A stretch of 21,505 nt of DNA, taken from positions 1-21,505 of the forward strand of contig JACZWN010000028.1 in assembly GCA_022572105.1 (NCBI GenBank). The letters are read 5' to 3'. Each line of letters opens with the position of its first letter. Within the stretch, counting starts at the first letter, position 1. Origin of the DNA: Pseudomonadota bacterium (lineage in GTDB: Bacteria > Pseudomonadota > Alphaproteobacteria > Kiloniellales > J153). The translations under genes were made by a program, and so were the position numbers. Below are positions 1 to 6,143 of the stretch, one piece after another. Below the pieces are notes generated by a model. It was given only the letters and a program-made list of their open reading frames with translations, was not told the origin of the DNA and ran no database searches.

Positions 1-78
1 CAACCCAAAGGCGATGAGCCCCACGGTCAGCATGACCAGGGCGGACTGAAGGAAACGGCGGATGATGAAGGCGATCAC
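1..78 (-). CDS. DppB-type ABC transporter permease, N-terminal fragment
   Basis: Only the first 26 codons are in the window; the gene runs off the left edge. Read on the minus strand with a GTG start at 78, it begins MIAFIIRRFLQSALVMLTVG. This is the typical start of the inner-membrane permease of dipeptide/oligopeptide importers: a short charged cytoplasmic tip (IIRRFLQS) leading into the first membrane helix. It lies 86 bp downstream of a family 5 peptide-binding protein gene on the same strand, which is the usual binding protein-permease order, so the two very likely form one operon. No later domain, such as the EAA loop, can be checked here. The start codon is an inference from the conserved N-terminus. 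Confidence 0.75.
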   Translation of the reverse strand, partial: MIAFIIRRFLQSALVMLTVGLIAFGL

Positions 79-120
79 TGCCGGACCCCGGGCGTCCTAT
101 CGCGGACGCGAGAAAACTCA

Positions 121-147
121 GCCCGGCCCCTCGACGAGGGGCCGGGC
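121..147 (-). terminator. Strong hairpin between binding protein and permease (attenuator or terminator)
   Basis: A perfect 12-bp stem (GCCCGGCCCCTC / GAGGGGCCGGGC) with a 3-base loop. On the minus strand it is followed by TGAGTTTTCT, a short T run. It sits after the stop codon of the binding protein and before the permease start. Such intercistronic hairpins often end most transcripts or protect the upstream mRNA, so that more binding protein than permease is made; that role is an inference here. Confidence 0.65.
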
Positions 148-164
148 CTTAACGGACCTAGAGG

Positions 165-1760
165 TCACGGAAGCACGACGTTGCGGAAATCAAGCACATT
201 GTCCGCGCGCTGCGACACGGTCACCCCGTCACGCACGCCCCACGACAAGGGCTGCTGATGGATCGGAATATGCCCCACCTCGTCCTTGTGGATCTGGAAC
301 GCCGCATCGATCAACGCCTGGCGCTTGTCCGGATCGGTCTCGCCGCCGATCTGGCTCGACAGTTCGTCGACCTTGGGGTTGCAGTAACCGCCCAGGTTGA
401 ACTGGCCCGCCTTGGTCTCCTTGTTCCTGCAAACCAGGAGGTTCTGCAGGACGTTATGCGAGTCGATCGAGCCCGGCGTCCAGCCCAGCAGGTAGAAGCT
501 GGTGTCGAAGTCGTTCTGCGCCAGAACCTTGGCGAAGTACTTCGACTTGGGCTGGGCCAGCAGGTCCACCTTGACGCCGACCTTGGCCAGCATGCCGACC
601 ACCGCCTGGCAGATCCGCTCGTCGTTGACGTAGCGGTTGTTCGGGCAGTCCATGGTCACCTCGAAGCCCTCCGGATAGCCGGCCTCGGCCAGAAGCTGCT
701 TGGACTTGGCCGGATCGTAAGCATAGGGCTGGTTGAGCGCCGGGTTATGCCCGTTGATCTGCGGCGCGACCATCAGGCCCGAGGGCGTGGCCGCGTCGCG
801 CATGACCTTCTTCTTGATCGCATCGAGATTGAGGGCATGAGCAAAGGCTTGTCGCACCCGCAGGTCCTTGAAGGGGTTCTTGCCCTTGATGTTGGAATAC
901 AAGAGCTCGTCGCGGTCCTGGTCCATGCCCAGGAAGATCGTGCGCGCCTCCGGGCCGGTGAGCGGCGAGACGCCGTCAGCCTTGGTCAGGCGGTCCCAGT
1001 CCTGCACCGGGATGGGATAGGCCAAGTCCAGCTCGCCGGAGAGGAGCGCCGCCACGCGGGTGGCGTCCTGCGAGATCGGCGTGAAGATCACCTCGTCCAC
1101 GTTGGACTTGATGTCCTTCCAATAGTTGCTGGAGCGCTTGAAAACCGACTTCACGTCGGGCTGACGCTCGACGATTATGAAGGGGCCGGTGCCGTTGGCG
1201 TTCAGGCTGGCGAACTTGCCCGAGGTATCGGCGTCCCTCGGGCTCTCCGCCTCGACCGCGTTGTTCGCCTCGGCCCATTCCTTGTCCATGATGTAGAGCC
1301 AGACCAGCTCGCGGGTTAGCGTTGGGATCGGCCCAGGGGTCTCCACCTGGATGGTGTGATCGTCCACCTTGATGATGCTCTTCATGAGCGCGCCGCGGAC
1401 CTTCTGGTCCGAGCCCTCGGTCAAGGTACGCTTCCAGGAGAAGATCACGTCGTCGGCGGTAAAGTCGTTGCCGTTGTGGAACTTCACGCCCTTGCGCAGC
1501 TTGAAGACCCAGGTGGTCGGCGACGTCGTCTCCCAGGACTCGGCCAGCGCCGGAATCAGCTCCAGGTTCGCGTTATAGGCGGTCAGGCCTTCGTAAATGT
1601 TGCCCAGGTAACCAAGAGAAAAGGTCTCGTTCAGACCATGGGGATCGAGGGACTGGGCATCGCCCTGGAACGCCCACTTGAAGGTCTTGGCGTCGGCGCC
1701 CTGCGCGAACGCCAGAACGGCGGCGGCCGCAGCCGCCACCAATCCAATTCGGAAACGCAT
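165..1760 (-). CDS. ABC transporter substrate-binding protein, family 5 (dipeptide/oligopeptide type)
   Basis: A 531-residue periplasmic solute-binding protein. Residues 1-24 are a signal peptide (charged MRFR, an alanine-rich core, cleavage after GADA). The mature part opens with FKWAFQGDAQSLDPHGLNET, followed by the family pattern of 'ESWE...WVFKLRKGVKFHNGNDFTADDVIFSWKR', typical of DppA/OppA-like proteins (SBP_bac_5). Length matches the family (about 500-540). A good ribosome site (AGGGAG) lies about six bases before the ATG. The permease gene follows on the same strand after a hairpin. Family 5 members bind peptides, but also nickel, glutathione, sugars or opines, so the true ligand cannot be read from sequence. 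An amidohydrolase remnant and a DapB-like gene upstream hint at amino-acid-derived substrates (inference). Confidence 0.92.
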   Translation of the reverse strand: MRFRIGLVAAAAAAVLAFAQGADAKTFKWAFQGDAQSLDPHGLNETFSLGYLGNIYEGLTAYNANLELIPALAESWETTSPTTWVFKLRKGVKFHNGNDFTADDVIFSWKRTLTEGSDQKVRGALMKSIIKVDDHTIQVETPGPIPTLTRELVWLYIMDKEWAEANNAVEAESPRDADTSGKFASLNANGTGPFIIVERQPDVKSVFKRSSNYWKDIKSNVDEVIFTPISQDATRVAALLSGELDLAYPIPVQDWDRLTKADGVSPLTGPEARTIFLGMDQDRDELLYSNIKGKNPFKDLRVRQAFAHALNLDAIKKKVMRDAATPSGLMVAPQINGHNPALNQPYAYDPAKSKQLLAEAGYPEGFEVTMDCPNNRYVNDERICQAVVGMLAKVGVKVDLLAQPKSKYFAKVLAQNDFDTSFYLLGWTPGSIDSHNVLQNLLVCRNKETKAGQFNLGGYCNPKVDELSSQIGGETDPDKRQALIDAAFQIHKDEVGHIPIHQQPLSWGVRDGVTVSQRADNVLDFRNVVLP

Positions 1761-1861
1761 GGTGCTCTCCCTGTAGAGTTTCTAGTTCTCAATCCACGCC
1801 CGCCAGGCTCGCGCATGAGCGAAGCCGTCGGGCGCGTCGCGGGCTATGAGATTTTTCCCGC

Positions 1862-1913
1862 AGCCGCTTGTCGCCCCTATGGTATTCAGCCAGCGGTTCG
1901 CAAACAAGCGGCT
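1862..1913. repeat. 10-bp perfect inverted repeat around a putative promoter
   Basis: AGCCGCTTGT at 1862-1871 and its exact reverse complement ACAAGCGGCT at 1904-1913, separated by 32 bases. The pair brackets the best promoter candidate of the binding-protein gene that starts at 1760. It could be two operator half-sites or a long-loop RNA hairpin in the leader; the sequence alone does not decide. Confidence 0.6.
1879..1907 (-). promoter_or_regulatory. Candidate sigma-70 promoter for the peptide-binding protein gene
   Basis: On the minus strand TTGTTT (1907-1902) and TACCAT (1884-1879) are separated by exactly 17 bases. Matches to consensus are 3/6 and 4/6. The predicted start of transcription would leave a leader of about 110 bases before the ATG at 1760. 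The call rests on spacing and position only. Confidence 0.3.
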
Positions 1914-1956
1914 TGAATGCCAGCGCCCCGAGCACCCGGGCCGGACTCCCAAGGCG

Positions 1957-2097
1957 TCACAGCGCGTCCTTGAAGACCTCTCCGCCCTTCATGACCAGCA
2001 CTATGCCCTGGCCCTCGCCGCCGAGCACGGCGATGTCCTTCACCGGATCGCCGTCGACCACGATCGGGTCGGCGGGCGCGCCTGGGGGCTGCAATCC
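1957..2097 (-). pseudogene. C-terminal remnant of an amidohydrolase-family gene
   Basis: The minus strand between the DapB-like gene and the binding-protein gene can be read as 46 codons ending in TGA at 1957. The reading contains PADPIVVDGDPVKDIAVL, then GIVLVMKGGEVFKDAL. This matches the usual last 40-50 residues of amidohydrolases of the imidazolonepropionase/prolidase-like group (consensus roughly PGKLADLIVVDGDPLKDI...LVMKDGKIYK). No start codon or upstream part of such a gene exists: the frame runs straight back into the TGA of the DapB-like gene at 2119. It is therefore most likely the leftover tail of a gene whose main body was deleted. The family match is from memory of the motif; the truncation is seen directly. 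Confidence 0.7.
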
Positions 2098-2118
2098 CCG
2101 GTCCGGCGATCCCCGGGC

Positions 2119-2919
2119 TCAGGCCTCGCCGAACAGCAGCTTGTCGAGGCCGCGCACGACGCCGGTCATTTCGCCGATGCGGCGCGCAGCGAGCAGCGAG
2201 CCGAAGACGTAGGGCCGGGCGCTGGCGCCCGCCTCGTGGCGTAGCACCAGGCGCTCGCCGGTCTGGGCGAAGATCACCTCGACGGCGAGCGTATAGCTCG
2301 GCAGGCGCAGCGCATGGACCTGGACGCCGTTGACCGAGGCACCGCGCACGCCCTCGGGGCCGCGGGTCTCCGCGATCGCCAGGTCGATGGTCGGCCGGCG
2401 CACCTCGCCCAGGAGCTCGGCCAGCTCCATGGCGGTGCCGCTGGGCGCGTCCGGCTTGGTGGCGTGGGCGTAGTCGATGACCTCGAAGCGCTCGAGGTGG
2501 CGCGCGGCGAAGAGGGCGAAATGCTGCAAAAGCGCGGCGGTCAGGCAGAAGTTGCCGGTCGCGACCCCGACCCCGGCCGCGCGCGCCGCTCGGTCGATCT
2601 CGGCGAAGTCGGCGGCGCTCAGCCCGGTGGTGCCGAGCACCACCGGAATGCCGCGTCCGATGGCGGCGAGCGCGTGCGCCTTGCCGGCCGAGGGATGGGT
2701 GTAGTCGATGAGCACGTCGCAGGGCGCCTCCAGGGCCTCGGCCAAGGTCGCGACGACGCTCACCCCGGCCGGTTCCCCGCCGAGCGCCTCGCCGATGTCC
2801 CGCCCCGCCGCTTGGCGCGCGACCGCGCTTGCCAGTTCCAGGTCCTCGGCCTCGATCACCCCCCGGACCAGTTCTTGTCCGGTCCAGCCGGTGGCCCCGG
2901 AAATACAGATATTCAGCAT
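2119..2919 (-). CDS. dapB: DapB-family dihydrodipicolinate reductase-like protein, divergent
   Basis: A 266-residue protein of the 4-hydroxy-tetrahydrodipicolinate reductase family (NAD(P)H-dependent, lysine/diaminopimelate route, cytoplasm). The N-terminal Rossmann motif GATGWTG is at residues 8-14, followed by IDYTHP and GTTG further on, and the catalytic signature KPDAPSGTA begins at Lys155. The block normally reading E-x-H-H-x-x-K is DYAHATK here: the second His (152) and the Lys (155) remain, but the first His, E. coli His159, is Ala151. The C-terminal half also differs from housekeeping DapB. The start at 2919 is chosen over an upstream in-frame ATG at 2946 because AAGGGAG lies nine bases before it and the Rossmann fold starts at once. 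It may be a true DapB or a paralogue acting on another imine, as 2,4-diaminopentanoate dehydrogenase does. Confidence 0.8.
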   Translation of the reverse strand: MLNICISGATGWTGQELVRGVIEAEDLELASAVARQAAGRDIGEALGGEPAGVSVVATLAEALEAPCDVLIDYTHPSAGKAHALAAIGRGIPVVLGTTGLSAADFAEIDRAARAAGVGVATGNFCLTAALLQHFALFAARHLERFEVIDYAHATKPDAPSGTAMELAELLGEVRRPTIDLAIAETRGPEGVRGASVNGVQVHALRLPSYTLAVEVIFAQTGERLVLRHEAGASARPYVFGSLLAARRIGEMTGVVRGLDKLLFGEA

Positions 2920-2999
2920 CTTATGCCGCTCCCTTCTCCGCGTCATGGGGCGAGCACGCGCGGCCTTCCCCGCGCGCCGTGCATGGCCTATATGTCAGT

Positions 3000-3021
3000 A
3001 CAGGCCTTGGACAGGCCTTGG
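3000..3021. repeat. 11-bp exact tandem duplication between divergent genes
   Basis: ACAGGCCTTGG occurs twice head to tail (3000-3010 and 3011-3021). Each copy contains the palindrome AGGCCT. The pair lies in the 172-bp gap between the divergently transcribed DapB-like and aminotransferase genes and overlaps the candidate -35 element of the latter, so it could be a double operator, or simply a slippage product. Confidence 0.7.
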
Positions 3022-3047
3022 CCGAATCGCCCCAACAATAGTATCCT
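3018..3047 (+). promoter_or_regulatory. Candidate promoter for the aminotransferase gene
   Basis: TTGGCC (3018-3023) and TATCCT (3042-3047) are 18 bases apart, each matching four of six consensus positions. Transcription would start near 3055, about 37 bases before the ATG at 3092. The -35 hexamer is shared with the second copy of the 11-bp repeat. Confidence 0.35.
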
Positions 3048-3091
3048 GCGAGGCCAGACACCATCACGGCTCAGCACCCCGGAGGATCCCC

Positions 3092-4483
3092 ATGATCGAA
3101 CGGCCGAACTCGGCTGCGGCAATGGACATCGCCAGCCACCTGCATCCCTACACCAACGCCCGCAAGCACGAGACCGAGGGACCCATGGTGATCACCGAGG
3201 GCAAGGGCATCTTCGTCTACGACGACCAGGGCAAGGAATACATCGAGGGCCTGGCCGGGCTTTGGTATGCCGCGCTCGGCTTCAGCGAGGAGCGCCTGGC
3301 CCAGGCCGCGGCCGAGCAACTGCGCAGGCTTCCATGCTACCACAGCTTCGCGCACAAGAGCCCGCTGCCCACGATCGAGTTGGCGGCCAAGCTGCTCGAG
3401 ATCGCGCCGGTACCCATGTCCAAGGTGTTCTTCGCCAACTCGGGCTCCGAGGCGAACGACACCATGATCAAGATGGTCTGGTACTACAACAACGCGCTCG
3501 GCCGGCCCGAAAAGAAGAAGATCATCAGCCGCATCAAGGCCTATCACGGGGTCACCGTGGCGACCGCGAGCCTGACCGGCCTGCCCTACAACCACCGCGA
3601 CTTCGACCTGCCGATCGCGAACATCCTGCACACCTCGTGCCCACACCATTACCGCTTCGGGCAGCCGGGCGAGAGCGAGGAGGACTTCGCGACCCGCTGC
3701 GCCGACGAGCTCGAACAGTTGATCCTGGACGAGGGACCGGAGACGATCGCCGCCTTCATCGGCGAGCCGGTCATGGGCGCGGGCGGCGTGATCATGCCGC
3801 CCCGGACTTACTGGGACAAAATCCAGGCGGTGCTCAGGAAATACGACGTGCTGCTGGTCGCCGATGAGGTGATCTGCGGCTTCGGGCGCACCGGCAACCT
3901 GTTCGGCTGCCAGACCTTCAACATCAAACCGGACATCATCACCATGGCCAAGGCCTTGAGCTCGGGCTACCTGCCGATCTCGGCGGTCCTGATCTCCGAC
4001 CCGGTCTACCAGACGATCGCCGACAACACCGCCAAGATCGGCACCTTCGGCCACGGCTTCACCTATTCCGGCCATCCGGTGCCGGCCGCGGTCGCGCTTG
4101 AGACTCTCAAGATCTACGAGGAGCGCGACATCGTCGGCCACGTCCGCCAGGTCGGCCCGCGCCTGCAGGAGGGCTTGCGCCGCTACGCCGACCACCCGAT
4201 GGTCGGCGAGGTGCGCGGGATCGGGCTGATCGCCGGGGTCGAGTTGGTCGCCGACCGCGCCAGCAAAGCCACCTTCGATCCTCCGGGCCGGGTCGGCGGG
4301 TATTTCGCCGAGCGCGCCCAGGCGCATGGCTTGATCATCCGCAACCTCATGGACGTCATCGCCCTCTGCCCGCCGCTCATCATCACCGAGGACCAGATCG
4401 ATTCGCTCGTCGAACGCTTCGCGCGGGCCCTCGACGACACCGCCTCCTGGGTCGAGCACGAGGGGCTCGCCTCGGTCGCCTGA
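3092..4483 (+). CDS. Class III PLP aminotransferase (omega-amino acid/putrescine--pyruvate type)
   Basis: A 463-residue cytoplasmic PLP enzyme of the class III (ornithine/omega-transaminase) fold. Visible family marks are LHPYTNARKHETEGP near the N-terminus, EGLAGLWYAALGF, the cofactor loop NSGSEANDTMIKMVWYYNNA, ISRIKAYHGVTVA, the PLP-contacting DEVICGFGRTG and the Schiff-base lysine in ITMAKALSSGY (Lys287). This pattern is that of the beta-alanine/omega-amine:pyruvate and putrescine-pyruvate (SpuC-like) transaminases rather than acetylornithine or GABA enzymes. The start is well supported: GGAGG at 3081-3085 is six bases before the ATG. It is transcribed divergently from the DapB-like gene and 120 bp ahead of hemA. 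The polyamine-type importer 1.6 kb downstream makes an amine substrate attractive, but that is an inference. Confidence 0.9.
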   Translation: MIERPNSAAAMDIASHLHPYTNARKHETEGPMVITEGKGIFVYDDQGKEYIEGLAGLWYAALGFSEERLAQAAAEQLRRLPCYHSFAHKSPLPTIELAAKLLEIAPVPMSKVFFANSGSEANDTMIKMVWYYNNALGRPEKKKIISRIKAYHGVTVATASLTGLPYNHRDFDLPIANILHTSCPHHYRFGQPGESEEDFATRCADELEQLILDEGPETIAAFIGEPVMGAGGVIMPPRTYWDKIQAVLRKYDVLLVADEVICGFGRTGNLFGCQTFNIKPDIITMAKALSSGYLPISAVLISDPVYQTIADNTAKIGTFGHGFTYSGHPVPAAVALETLKIYEERDIVGHVRQVGPRLQEGLRRYADHPMVGEVRGIGLIAGVELVADRASKATFDPPGRVGGYFAERAQAHGLIIRNLMDVIALCPPLIITEDQIDSLVERFARALDDTASWVEHEGLASVA

Positions 4484-4603
4484 GCCCGGCCGGACGCGCC
4501 GCGCCCGAACCCGTTACGGACTGTCCCTAGCTATTAAACTCGGTTAGCCATGGTAGGTTTGAATGGGGATACGGCCATAACCGCTTCCGAAAGTGCCCCG
4601 GTC

Positions 4604-5815
4604 ATGGATTACCAACGCTATTTCGCCGAAGCCATCTCCGGTCTGAAGACCGAGGGGCGCTACCGCGTGTTCGCCGACCTGGAGCGCCGCGCCGGCGACT
4701 TTCCCCGGGCCAAGCGTCACGGCCCGGACGGCATCGAGCTAGTCACCGTCTGGTGCTCCAACGACTATCTCGGCATGGGCCAGCATCCCAAGGTGCTCGC
4801 CGCCATGCACGAGGTGCTGGACGACTGCGGCGCCGGCGCCGGCGGGACCCGCAACATTTCGGGCACCAACCACTACCACGTGCTGCTGGAGCGCGAACTG
4901 GCCGATCTGCACGGCACCGAGGCGGCGCTTCTGTTCACCTCCGGCTACGTCTCCAACATGGCCGCGCTGTCGACGCTCGCGGCCAAGCTGCCCGCGTGCG
5001 TGGTGCTCTCGGACGAGATGAACCATGCCTCCATGATCGAGGGCATCCGTCACAGCCGGGCCGAGAAACAGATCTTCCGGCATAACGATCCCGAGGACCT
5101 GGACCGCCGCCTCGCCGGGCTCGACCCGGCCCGGGCCAAGCTGGTCGCCTTCGAGTCGGTCTACTCCATGGACGGCGACATCGCGCCGATCGCGGAGCTC
5201 TGCGACGTGGCCGAGAGGCACGGCGCCATGACCTACCTGGACGAGGTCCACGCGGTCGGCCTCTACGGCCCGCGCGGCGGCGGGATTTCCGAGCGCGACG
5301 GGGTCGCGCACCGGCTCACGGTGATCGAGGGTACGCTGGCCAAGGCGTATGGCGTGCTCGGCGGCTATATCGCGGCCTCGGCCGCGCTCATCGACTTCGT
5401 GCGCAGCTTCGCCGCCGGCTTCATCTTCACGACCGCGCTGCCGCCGGCGATCGCCGCCGGCGCGCTGGCCAGCGTCCGCCACCTCAAGGCCAGCAACGCC
5501 GAGCGCGAACGGCACCAGGAGCGCGCCGAAACCTGCAAGCGCCGGCTGTCCGAGGCGGGCCTGCCGGTCATGGCGTCCGAGAGCCACATCGTGCCGGTCA
5601 TGGTCGGCGATCCGGTGCTGTGCCGCCGGGTGACCGACATCCTGCTGGCCCGCTACGGCATCTACGTCCAGCCGATCAACTACCCGACCGTGCCGCGCGG
5701 CACCGAGCGGTTGCGCCTCACCCCCTCGCCGCTGCACGGCGACGCCGAGATGGACCACTTGGTGAGCGCCTTGAGCGAGATCTGGGCGGAGCTCGAACTG
5801 TCCCGAGCCGCTTAG
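4604..5815 (+). CDS. hemA: 5-aminolevulinate synthase
   Basis: This enzyme condenses glycine and succinyl-CoA to 5-aminolevulinate, the first step of haem (and any bacteriochlorophyll or B12) synthesis by the C4 route, with PLP, in the cytoplasm. The protein has 403 residues from MDYQRYF, as in known alphaproteobacterial enzymes (about 400). Marks: YRVFADLERR, WCSNDYLGMGQHP, GAGAGGTRNISGTNHYH, DEMNHASMIEGIR, YLDEVHAVGLYG and TLAKAYGVLGGYIA. With this start the PLP lysine is residue 247, close to Lys248 of the Rhodobacter enzyme, which favours 4604. An in-frame ATG at 4550 would add 18 residues unlike the family; neither site has a strong ribosome-binding sequence. The AT-richer stretch 4529-4545 may hold the promoter. 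Confidence 0.95.
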   Translation: MDYQRYFAEAISGLKTEGRYRVFADLERRAGDFPRAKRHGPDGIELVTVWCSNDYLGMGQHPKVLAAMHEVLDDCGAGAGGTRNISGTNHYHVLLERELADLHGTEAALLFTSGYVSNMAALSTLAAKLPACVVLSDEMNHASMIEGIRHSRAEKQIFRHNDPEDLDRRLAGLDPARAKLVAFESVYSMDGDIAPIAELCDVAERHGAMTYLDEVHAVGLYGPRGGGISERDGVAHRLTVIEGTLAKAYGVLGGYIAASAALIDFVRSFAAGFIFTTALPPAIAAGALASVRHLKASNAERERHQERAETCKRRLSEAGLPVMASESHIVPVMVGDPVLCRRVTDILLARYGIYVQPINYPTVPRGTERLRLTPSPLHGDAEMDHLVSALSEIWAELELSRAA

Positions 5816-6115
5816 TCCAGCGAGCCACCCAGCCCGTGGCCAACCGCCGGCCATTTGCGGGCCGGCCGCACGCCAATCGCACCCAGGACGTGGAAACCGG
5901 CCGATGCCTTAAGATTCCTTAACGCCGGTCCGGGTTCGGCGGCCCGCCTGCTTTCTCGATTCGCGACGGAAACTTTTCCCACCGCGACACGCCGTGGTGC
6001 AGTTTGGGACTCCCAATCTCGCTGCCAATGCCGTAGCATCGCCAACGGACAAGGCGCCCGCGCAGGATTAAGGACGGGTGCGGAACTCGGTTCTCGTTAC
6101 AGGGTAGGCGGTTCA
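5816..6115. other. 300-bp intergenic region between hemA and the ABC ATPase
   Basis: No convincing gene or RNA gene is seen. It contains a perfect short palindrome, TTGGGA-c-TCCCAA (6004-6016), which could be an operator, and the Shine-Dalgarno-like AGGGTAGGCGG (6101-6111) before the duplicated start region. No clear -35/-10 pair and no T-tailed terminator for hemA can be recognised. Confidence 0.4.
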
Positions 6116-6139
6116 ATGCCTGATAGTGATGCCCGATAG
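6116..6139 (+). CDS. Short upstream ORF (MPDSDAR) overlapping the ATPase start
   Basis: ATG at 6116 opens a seven-codon frame encoding MPDSDAR and stops at TAG 6137-6139. Its first five residues repeat the true N-terminus of the ATPase (MPDSDID) because the start region has been duplicated. AGGCGG lies about five bases before this ATG, so it has the better-placed ribosome site. It overlaps the ATPase frame by 11 bases. Whether it is translated is unknown. Confidence 0.35.
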   Translation: MPDSDAR

Positions 6140-6143
6140 TGAT
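6116..6143. repeat. 13-bp tandem duplication of the start-codon region
   Basis: ATGCCTGATAGTG (6116-6128) is followed directly by ATGCCCGATAGTG (6129-6141), with one mismatch; AT at 6142-6143 extends the match. The duplication copies the start codon and the first four codons of the ABC ATPase out of frame, producing the short upstream ORF. Confidence 0.75.

Noticed and set aside
258..1319. Long open frame on the plus strand opposite the peptide-binding protein
   Set aside because: It is antisense to a clear gene with signal peptide and family motifs; its own protein is low-complexity LVRADG-rich text typical of GC-rich shadow frames.
2920..2946. Upstream start for the DapB-like gene (MTRRRERHK extension)
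   Set aside because: AAGGGAG is correctly spaced for the ATG at 2919, where the Rossmann fold begins.
3071..4459. 462-codon open frame on the minus strand opposite the aminotransferase
   Set aside because: The aminotransferase has all PLP motifs; the antisense product is rich in D, R, V, A, G without any recognisable domain.
4550..4603. Upstream start for hemA adding 18 residues
   Set aside because: The extra residues are unlike the family, and the PLP lysine position fits the start at 4604; it cannot be fully excluded because neither site has a good ribosome-binding sequence.
6004..6016. Palindrome TTGGGA-c-TCCCAA as a named operator
   Set aside because: It is a perfect short palindrome but matches no regulator site I can name, and no promoter pair is clear beside it.
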